Below, piece after piece: positions 44,420 through 51,563 of a stretch of DNA of 64,000 nucleotides. Below the pieces are notes generated by a model. That model was not told the DNA's origin, made no database searches, and saw nothing but the letters and a program-made list of their open reading frames with translations. The DNA is from Homoserinimonas sp. OAct 916 (GTDB lineage Bacteria; Actinomycetota; Actinomycetes; Actinomycetales; Microbacteriaceae): assembly GCF_003260275.1 (NCBI RefSeq), contig NZ_QJHB01000012.1:62001-126000 (forward strand), read 5' to 3'. The translations under genes were made by a program, and so were the position numbers. Positions within the stretch are counted from its first letter, which is position 1, and the number at the start of each line of letters is the position of its first letter.

Positions 44420-44874
44420 CAGTCGGATTCGCCGATGTCCTCGTTCCACAGTGCTGGCTCCGCGGCGATGAAGTCAGACATCATCTGGATGCATTCGTCA
44501 TCGTCGAGCACGACGACATCGACACCGCGCGACCGAAGGTAGTCCTCTCCACCGTAAAAGGTGGAGTTCTCGCCGATGATCACCCGGGGAATCTTGTACA
44601 GCAGGATGGCGCCGGTGCACATGTCGCATGGCGACAACGTCGTCACCATCGTTGCTCGTTCGTACACGCTTGCCGGCAACCGACCAGCGTTCTCCAGGCA
44701 ATTGGTTTCACCATGGTGAATCGCACTGCCCAATTGCACTCGCTGATTGTGACCGGTCGCGAGTACCTCACCGTCGACGATCAAAGCGGCGCCGATCGGA
44801 ATTCCGCCTTTCGCTCGGCCTGCCTTGGCTTCCGCGACGGCAAAAGCGAGCTGTTCTGAATCGGTCAATGCCAT
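44419..44874 (-). CDS. Cytosine deaminase, fungal FCY1 type
   Basis: A 151-residue zinc deaminase. H54 and E56 (HHGETNCLENAGR), C83 and C86 (LSPCDMCTGAI) form the zinc site, and the C-terminal ENSTFYGGEDYLRSRG, VVVLDDDEC and WNEDIGES run parallel yeast FCY1 almost end to end (FCY1 has H62, E64, C91, C94). This is not the bacterial CodA fold. ATG 44874 has GGAG 6 bases upstream; ATG 44886 is in frame. Last gene of the base/nucleoside importer operon, 34 bases after the permease. Confidence 0.88.
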   Translation of the reverse strand: MALTDSEQLAFAVAEAKAGRAKGGIPIGAALIVDGEVLATGHNQRVQLGSAIHHGETNCLENAGRLPASVYERATMVTTLSPCDMCTGAILLYKIPRVIIGENSTFYGGEDYLRSRGVDVVVLDDDECIQMMSDFIAAEPALWNEDIGESD

Positions 44875-44908
44875 TTTCTTCTCCATTCAATGGGGGTTGA
44901 TCATGTGG

Positions 44909-45811
44909 TCACGCGCGCCGATAGGGGGTCAGGTAGGAACCCGGATAACGCACGCCGCGACCCCAGATGGCAAGTGCCGCGATCACGACGATGTACGGGA
45001 ACGCGATCAACAGCTCGTTGGGCACGGCGCTGAACATGGGCGAGATCGCCAACTGCAGCTGCAATGCGTCGGCGAAACCGAACAGAAGTGCTCCGGCGAC
45101 CACGGGCCAGACTCGCCACCGCCCGAAAATGACCAACGCGATGCAGATCCAGCCTCGACCGCTGACGATATCCAGTGTGAAACTGCCGAGCAGACTCAGC
45201 GTGAGAAACGCTCCTCCGATGGCCATGAACGCCCCGCCGAACATGAGCGCGGCATACCTGGTGCTCGCCACAGGAATACCGGCAGCATCCGCCGCTTCAG
45301 GATTCTCGCCAACGGCGCGCAACCGCAGCCCGAAACCGCTGGACCGCAACACCCACCACAGCGCCGGCGCAAGGATCAGGAACGCGACATACGTCATCGG
45401 ATACTGGGCGAAAACCCCTGTGCCGGGGAACCAGCGGTCGAACTTGGCTGTAACAGTTTGCGAGCCGCCGCTGAACAGCAGACGGTTCGTAAAATCACTG
45501 GCTGCCACCAACAGGAGAGTGGTGCCGATGCCGGCGACGTGCTGGTTCACGCCGAGCGTGACGGTGAGCACAGCCATCAGCAAGCCCGCAACGAGGCCGG
45601 CGACGATCGCTGCCGCAATCCCCAGCAGGGCGGAATCGGTATACGCCGCGGTGAGAAAGCCGACGAACGCTCCCGCGTACATGGTTCCCTCGATCCCCAG
45701 GTTCATGATGCCGGTGCGCTCGTTCAGGATCGCGCCGAGCGCCGCCCAGACCAGGGGGGTGGCGATCGTCAATGTTGCCGCGAGAACAGCGAGCAGGGGA
45801 AAATCCATCAC
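44909..45811 (-). CDS. ABC transporter permease (nucleoside/BMP type, YufQ-like), system 2
   Basis: A 300-residue membrane protein with the NLGIEGTMYAGAFVGFL motif and about nine hydrophobic segments. The start overlaps the stop of the partner permease (ATGA). Followed by the cytosine deaminase, which suggests cytosine or a cytosine nucleoside as cargo. Confidence 0.9.
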   Translation of the reverse strand: MMDFPLLAVLAATLTIATPLVWAALGAILNERTGIMNLGIEGTMYAGAFVGFLTAAYTDSALLGIAAAIVAGLVAGLLMAVLTVTLGVNQHVAGIGTTLLLVAASDFTNRLLFSGGSQTVTAKFDRWFPGTGVFAQYPMTYVAFLILAPALWWVLRSSGFGLRLRAVGENPEAADAAGIPVASTRYAALMFGGAFMAIGGAFLTLSLLGSFTLDIVSGRGWICIALVIFGRWRVWPVVAGALLFGFADALQLQLAISPMFSAVPNELLIAFPYIVVIAALAIWGRGVRYPGSYLTPYRRA

Positions 45812-46977
45812 TGCACCTTCTCTGATTCATGCCCGGTGTCGGACGTTCGCGCTGGGTCTGCTTCGGGTGCGCGTATCGGTTGGCCGAGGGCTTCGATATC
45901 GTCTTCGGTGCGGGTACCAGCAACTCGTCCGTGCCCGAACACAATGCGGTAGTGCCGGGCGACCATCGCTGAAACCACGGTCAACAGCAATGTGGAGCTG
46001 ACAATCGCGCCCATCTGTGACGGCACGTGCAGGACAACGGACGCGTTCTGCGCCCCGACCGCAATTGTTCCGAGAAGCAGTGCGGCCAACAGCACTCCAC
46101 CGGCGGAGAGTGCCCCCAACGTTGCCACGACCACACCGGTGTACCCGTACCCGACCGCAATGCTCGCGGTGAGCTGATGTTGGACACCGAGCACCTGGCT
46201 GGCTCCGCCAAGACCGGCGACAGCACCAGACACCAGGGCGCTGCGCCACTGCAGGCTGGACACATGGATGCCGGAGAATCGGGCCGCAGCACCCGCCTGC
46301 CCGGCCGCCCGCAATCGCAAACCGAGCGGGGTGAACGACATCACGATCCAGGTGGCCACCACGAGCAGCAACGCAATGATCAGCCCCCAATGCACACGGG
46401 AGCCGTCCACGATCGCCGGCAGGGTGTAGCCGGCCCCGAAGCTGTCCGAGTCGGGAAAGCCGGTCTGGGAATTGCGCCAGGGACCGTTGAGCAGTCCCTG
46501 CACCAGCAGCAGAGCGACCGGGTTCAGCAGCAATGTAGTCACCACTTCGTCGATGTGCGCGCGTCGTTTCAACCACGCCGGAAGCAGAGCCCAGGCTGTG
46601 CCGCCGAGGGCTCCCGCCGCCAGAGCGAGCGGGAGGGCGAGTAGGGCCGGCAGGCCCGGCAGGTACAGCCCCGGAATGGTGGCCGCGATCGCCCCAGCCA
46701 GATATTGACCCTCCGCGCCGATATTGAAGTAGCCGACCCGGAACGCGATCGCCACCGCCAGACCGGTGAAGATCAGCGGGGTGGATGCCAGCAGCACCTC
46801 ACCGATCCCGCCGAACGAGGTGAGCGGGGTGATGACGTACCGTTCGTACGCGGCGAGCGGATTGGCGCCGGCCAGCCGGATCGGACCCGCCGTCAACAGC
46901 AGTGTGACCAGCACGGCCACACCGATCGCCGCAGGTGCCAGCCACCGTGACTCGTGGGCGCGTAACAGGAGCTTCAT
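45808..46977 (-). CDS. ABC transporter permease (nucleoside/BMP type, YufP-like), system 2
   Basis: A 389-residue membrane protein with VGYFNIGAEGQYLAGAIAA and the late TLGALSAGGVLLAALLLG segments. Four-base overlaps with both neighbours. The C-terminal 40 residues are a charged cytoplasmic tail longer than in system 1. Confidence 0.9.
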   Translation of the reverse strand: MKLLLRAHESRWLAPAAIGVAVLVTLLLTAGPIRLAGANPLAAYERYVITPLTSFGGIGEVLLASTPLIFTGLAVAIAFRVGYFNIGAEGQYLAGAIAATIPGLYLPGLPALLALPLALAAGALGGTAWALLPAWLKRRAHIDEVVTTLLLNPVALLLVQGLLNGPWRNSQTGFPDSDSFGAGYTLPAIVDGSRVHWGLIIALLLVVATWIVMSFTPLGLRLRAAGQAGAAARFSGIHVSSLQWRSALVSGAVAGLGGASQVLGVQHQLTASIAVGYGYTGVVVATLGALSAGGVLLAALLLGTIAVGAQNASVVLHVPSQMGAIVSSTLLLTVVSAMVARHYRIVFGHGRVAGTRTEDDIEALGQPIRAPEADPARTSDTGHESEKVQ

Positions 46978-48659
46978 GCGGCCTGTCCCGTCATCAGCAG
47001 ACCCAGTTCCTCGCGTGACGCGTCGGCCGCCATCACATCACCGATGATCCGGCCTGAAAAGAGCACGACGATGCGATCGCATAACCCCAGCAGCTCGTCC
47101 AGATCTTCGGAGATCACGAGCACGCCGGCACCATCATCGCGCAACCCGCGCAATTGGGAGTACACATACTCACAGGCGCCAACGTCAAGCCCGCGGGTCG
47201 GTTGAGAGGCGACAAGGGCCCGCGGGTTGCGGGAGAGGGCGCGGGCCAGCAACACTTTCTGCATGTTTCCGCCCGACAGGCTGCGGATCGGATCGGTGGC
47301 GTTCGCGCGAATATCGAATCGCTGCATCAGCTGATGCACATGCGTGCGCATGCGCGTGCGGCTGAGGAATGGGCCGCGCCGAAACGTATCGAGATCTTCG
47401 AGCACAAGATTCTGCTCCACGCTCAGATTCGGGATGACACTACCCCGGCGGTCCTCGGTCAGACGTCCGAGCCCGGCACGGATGCGTTCGACCACGCCGA
47501 GCGCGGTGATGTCGACTCGCCCGATCTGGATGGAGCCGCTGGTCGGCTCGGCCATGCCGCACAGAACACTCACCAACTCGGTCTGACCGTTTCCGGACAC
47601 TCCGGCGACTCCGACGATCTCACCGGGCGCGACAGTGATCGAAACCGTGTCGAGCAACGGCGCCCCGGAACCACGCAACGTGAGATCTCGGATGGCCAGG
47701 GCGGGGACGGACGCGGTGTTCGCTCGGCCGGAAGTTGCGGCAACTGCGGTCGACGCGGTTGCCGCCGGGGTGGCACTCGACACGGTGGTGGCGCGGCCGA
47801 CGCCCGGCGGCCGATCGCCTGCAGGTGCGACCAGGGCTGTGGAGACCGCGGACGGTTCGAGCCCGATGCTCGTGGCAAGCGCGTCAGCTTCGACCGTACT
47901 GACAGCTTCGGTGATGCCCCCGTGAGCTACGACCTCCGCCCCCACCATCATCGCCGCGATCTGCCGCGGTTCGAGACCCGCCGCCGGAACACTGGCGACG
48001 ATCTTGCCGCGGCGCAGAATGCTGACTCGGCCGGCGATTTCGACCACCTCGTGCAGCTTGTGGGAGATGAAGATGACGCCCATGCCGTCGGCGGTCAGCC
48101 GCCGGATCGAGTCGAACAGCATGCCGACATCTTGCGGCACCAGTACCGCGGTCGGTTCGTCGAGGATGAGAAGTCGGCAGTCGTGGAACAAGGCCTTCAC
48201 GATCTCGACGCGTTGCCGTTCGCCAACCGAGAGCGTTTCGACGACGGCGTCGGGATTGATGGACACGCCGATCCGGGCAGCTGCCTCCAGCGCCCGGGTG
48301 CGGGCGGCAACCCGGTTGATCCGGCCAATGCCGACACCGGCGAGCATCAGGTTCTCGGTCACCGTCATCGTTCCGACGAGGGAGAATTCCTGCGTGACCA
48401 TGCCGATCCCCGCCGCCATGGCATCCGCCGGGGACGACATTTTGCGCACGGTGCCTTCGATGCTGATTTCGCCGCTGTCTGGTTGGCTCAGCCCGTAGAG
48501 GATGCGCGTCAGCGTGCTCTTGCCTGCCCCATTCTCGCCGAGCAGGGCATGCACCTCCCCCGGCTGAACCACCAGGTCAATGCTGTCATTCGCGACCAGA
48601 GCGCCGAAGGTCTTCGTGATTGCGCGAAGCTCCGCCAACGGCGGACGAACGCCGGTCAC
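46974..48659 (-). CDS. ABC transporter double-ATPase subunit (nucleoside/BMP type), system 2
   Basis: A 561-residue protein with two nucleotide-binding domains: NBD1 (Walker A GENGAGKST, signature LSVGERQR, Walker B LLILDEPTAVL) and NBD2 (GVSGNGQTEL, LSGGNMQKVLLAR, SQPTRGLD). Between them lies an unusual low-complexity Ala/Thr/Ser/Val-rich linker of about 80 residues (roughly 235-320). Overlaps by four bases with the binding-protein and permease genes. Confidence 0.9.
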   Translation of the reverse strand: MTGVRPPLAELRAITKTFGALVANDSIDLVVQPGEVHALLGENGAGKSTLTRILYGLSQPDSGEISIEGTVRKMSSPADAMAAGIGMVTQEFSLVGTMTVTENLMLAGVGIGRINRVAARTRALEAAARIGVSINPDAVVETLSVGERQRVEIVKALFHDCRLLILDEPTAVLVPQDVGMLFDSIRRLTADGMGVIFISHKLHEVVEIAGRVSILRRGKIVASVPAAGLEPRQIAAMMVGAEVVAHGGITEAVSTVEADALATSIGLEPSAVSTALVAPAGDRPPGVGRATTVSSATPAATASTAVAATSGRANTASVPALAIRDLTLRGSGAPLLDTVSITVAPGEIVGVAGVSGNGQTELVSVLCGMAEPTSGSIQIGRVDITALGVVERIRAGLGRLTEDRRGSVIPNLSVEQNLVLEDLDTFRRGPFLSRTRMRTHVHQLMQRFDIRANATDPIRSLSGGNMQKVLLARALSRNPRALVASQPTRGLDVGACEYVYSQLRGLRDDGAGVLVISEDLDELLGLCDRIVVLFSGRIIGDVMAADASREELGLLMTGQAA

Positions 48660-49756
48660 TTGCCGACTGTGGTTGATCCGGCCGGAGCTTCCTCGTTGAT
48701 CGGCGTGGCGAACGCACCGGATGTGATTTCGTCGTGCTTGGCCTGCACCTTCTTCAGCAGATCACTGGGAATCGGGAACGCCGTGCCGGTGTTGATGGGC
48801 GCGATCGAGCTGCCGCCATTGACCATGTAGGAGTACTTGCCGAGGTTGCTCGCCGTGAACTTGCCACCGGTCACCTCCGCGACCACCTGGTCGACGGTCG
48901 GCCGCATGTTCCACAGCAACGACGTCACGACGTAGTCCGGTGCCTGGCCCTGCTGATCGACCATCATCCCAAAGGCGGGTAATTTGTGCTCGCTCGCCGC
49001 GGCGATGACGCCATCCCGTTCCGCGAACAACACGTCGGCCCCTCCGGCGATGGCCGCTTCGGCTGCCTGCTTGGCAGTCGCCGGGTCGAAGAACGAGTTG
49101 ATGAACGACACGGTGACGGTAGCCGAAGGGTTCGTTTCGGTGACGCCCTCTATGAAGCCGTTGACGATGCGGTTCACCTCTGGGATGGGCATTGCGGCCA
49201 CGACGCCGATGGTGTTGCTCGTCGTGAGACCTCCGGCAAGCATCCCGGCCAGATATGCCGGGTCTTGCAGCCAGTTATCGAAAACGCTCAAGTTCGGCGC
49301 CTGCTCCGCACCGCCTGAACCGAACGCGAATTTGGTGTCCGGGAAGTCCTTGGCGACCGCTCGCACCGCATCCTCCGCGGCGAACGCGTCCCCGAAGATG
49401 ACATCGGGCTTCTCGCTGGCGATGATGTCCCGCAACGCGCGCTCCATCTCGTCGGCGGTGCTCAGGTTGTCGACGTGCTGGTATTTGATCAGCCCGTCGT
49501 CAGCAGCGCTTTGCAGCGCGGCGTGCACCGCACCATCCCACGGCTCCTCCAGCGGAGTGGCGAAGGCACCGAACACGAATGGCACGTCAGCGGCGGCCGA
49601 TGGCCCGCCGGAGGCGTTGGGGACAGCGGCCGGTTCGTTGCCGGTTGTTCCGCCGCAACCGGTGACGGCGAACGCGAGCACTGTTGCCAGACTTGCTGCG
49701 CCCAGAAGTCGCGCGAGTGAGCGTGAAGAGGTGCGGGAACGACGGCTGCTCATCAT
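48656..49756 (-). CDS. BMP-family nucleoside/base-binding lipoprotein, system 2
   Basis: A 366-residue extracellular binding protein: twin-Arg-like basic start, hydrophobic core and lipobox (LAFAVTGCGG), then a BMP/PnrA fold (FVFGAFATPLEEPWDGAVH, PDVIFGDAFAAEDAVRAV, GVVAAMPIPEVNRIVNGFIEG). First gene of the five-gene import and deamination operon, divergent from a PucR regulator. ATG 49753 is an alternative; no strong ribosome site seen. Confidence 0.9.
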   Translation of the reverse strand: MMSSRRSRTSSRSLARLLGAASLATVLAFAVTGCGGTTGNEPAAVPNASGGPSAAADVPFVFGAFATPLEEPWDGAVHAALQSAADDGLIKYQHVDNLSTADEMERALRDIIASEKPDVIFGDAFAAEDAVRAVAKDFPDTKFAFGSGGAEQAPNLSVFDNWLQDPAYLAGMLAGGLTTSNTIGVVAAMPIPEVNRIVNGFIEGVTETNPSATVTVSFINSFFDPATAKQAAEAAIAGGADVLFAERDGVIAAASEHKLPAFGMMVDQQGQAPDYVVTSLLWNMRPTVDQVVAEVTGGKFTASNLGKYSYMVNGGSSIAPINTGTAFPIPSDLLKKVQAKHDEITSGAFATPINEEAPAGSTTVGK

Positions 49757-49880
49757 TGAGTCTGCTTTCTGTTGTGGTGCGCTGCAATACCTCTGAGACT
49801 ACGGGGCGAGTAGGTAAATGCCATAGGGACGTTTTGACACGTGGCAGCCGCAATAACCGCACACTCTGTACGGTGAGGGC

Positions 49881-51491
49881 ATGACTTTCTCTGTAGCCGA
49901 CATGCTTGCCCTGCCTGCACTCAAGCGTGCCCGTGCCGAAATCCTCTACGGCGAAGCGCTCGACCAATTGCCGGTTCGCTGGGTGCACACGAGCGAGATC
50001 TACGATATTTCGCCGTTGCTCAAAGGCGGGGAAGTGCTTCTGACCACCGGTCTCGGATTGATCGGTGTGACGCCCAGTGCTCGGCGGGCCTATATTGTCG
50101 CTCTCGCGCAAGTGGGCGTGGTTGCGCTGGTGCTCGAGTTGAGCCGCACATTCGTGTCGGTGCCGGATGAGCTGGTTTCGGAAGCCCGGAAGGCGGGTTT
50201 GCCGCTTATCGTGCTGCACGGGGTGGTTCCGTTCATCGAGGTGACGGAGGCTGCGCAGACACGCATTCTGGGCGACGAGCTCGCGGCGTTTCGGATGACT
50301 TCTGGCGTGGGAGACAAAGTCCTGCATGCCTACGGCCAGAGCAATGGGCTGGTCGCGTTCACCGGCGCCATCAGTGAGATTGCCGCATGCCACGTCGCCT
50401 TGTACTCCGCCACTGGCGAGCTGGTTGCAGGGACGGCCACCGATGACGACGTGGCCGACGCGGATTTGTCCGCGCCGATCCTGGTCGCGGGTGAGCTGTG
50501 GGGGCAGCTGGTTCTGGGCGCGGACGACTCGGTGGCGAACGTTGATGGTGCTCGTGTTGGCGGTGGGGCTGCACTTGGAGGGTCGGCGGCTCGGAAAGCA
50601 GCAGTCCAGTGGCGACGCAGCGTCTTGTCGGCTGCAGCACCGCTGATGGCGGCGGAAGTACTGCGCACCGGCGCCGCCGGGCTGAGTCGGATGCACGCGG
50701 GTGCTGAGCTGCTGCGCGACATGGCCTCTGATCGGCACCTCTCAAGCGGCGAATTGACCTCGCGAGCCCTGGGTGCCGGACTTGTGGCGTCTCCTGGCCA
50801 GCAGATTATTGCCCTGTGCATCCGCGCACGCGTCGCAGGCACCTCGGCGGCGAGTGCTCTCGCTCCCGCCCGGGAGGTGGCAAGCCGCGTCTATGGGGCC
50901 AGTCTGGTGGCGGAGCATGAGGGCGACATTCTGATCGGAGCTGTCACGGATTCATCGAACATGCGCTCAACGCTGGCTCGGTTCGCGGACGAACTCGTGC
51001 GAGGGCTTCCCGCTTTCTTGCGCGACAGTGTGATCGTGAGCGCCGGATCCCCCGTCGACGATGCGCGGTCGCTCGTCCAGGCATTGGCCAGCGCACGCGA
51101 GACCGCCCGATTGGCCGTGAGGCTTGCGCCTTCATCCACCGTCGTATTAGCCGCAGACTTCGCGCTGTATCAGCTGCTCATTTCGCTGGTCGATGACGAA
51201 GCACTCCAGCAATTCGTGAATAATCAGCTTGGCGCGCTCCTCGCCCATGACGCCCGCACCGGGGCCAATCTGGTGGTCACGCTCGACACGTATCTCGCCG
51301 CTGGTTTGTCCAAGACCCGGGCCGCTGCGGTACTCGCAATCCGCCGGCAGACCCTCTACGCGCGGCTCGAACGCATCGGTGAGCTTCTCGATGGACTCGA
51401 TCTCAACAACCGTGAGCGCCGAACGGCACTTGATCTGGCGCTGGTCAGTTGGCGGCTCCGACTCTCAGCGACGCAGATTCCAGTGCGGTAG
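49881..51491 (+). CDS. PucR-family transcriptional regulator (purine/pyrimidine catabolism type)
   Basis: A 536-residue regulator with the full classical layout: N-terminal PucR domain (about 1-125; MTFSVADMLALPALKRARAE), a CdaR-type middle and a C-terminal PucR helix-turn-helix (LDTYLAAGLSKTRAAAVLAI then RRQTLYARLERIGELL). Divergent from the importer/cytosine deaminase operon, separated by 124 bases, so it very likely controls nucleobase uptake. Distinct from the shorter PucR-type protein at 11218. Confidence 0.88.
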   Translation: MTFSVADMLALPALKRARAEILYGEALDQLPVRWVHTSEIYDISPLLKGGEVLLTTGLGLIGVTPSARRAYIVALAQVGVVALVLELSRTFVSVPDELVSEARKAGLPLIVLHGVVPFIEVTEAAQTRILGDELAAFRMTSGVGDKVLHAYGQSNGLVAFTGAISEIAACHVALYSATGELVAGTATDDDVADADLSAPILVAGELWGQLVLGADDSVANVDGARVGGGAALGGSAARKAAVQWRRSVLSAAAPLMAAEVLRTGAAGLSRMHAGAELLRDMASDRHLSSGELTSRALGAGLVASPGQQIIALCIRARVAGTSAASALAPAREVASRVYGASLVAEHEGDILIGAVTDSSNMRSTLARFADELVRGLPAFLRDSVIVSAGSPVDDARSLVQALASARETARLAVRLAPSSTVVLAADFALYQLLISLVDDEALQQFVNNQLGALLAHDARTGANLVVTLDTYLAAGLSKTRAAAVLAIRRQTLYARLERIGELLDGLDLNNRERRTALDLALVSWRLRLSATQIPVR

Positions 51492-51563
51492 CAGTCATTC
51501 TCCACCAGTTCGGCTAGCACGTGCAGACGCGTCACGCCGGGCGAGCCACTGCGATGCACCGGC

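Noticed and set aside
49801-49880. TTGACA at 49834-49839 as -35 of the second PucR gene
   Set aside because: No acceptable -10 sequence lies 16-18 bases downstream.
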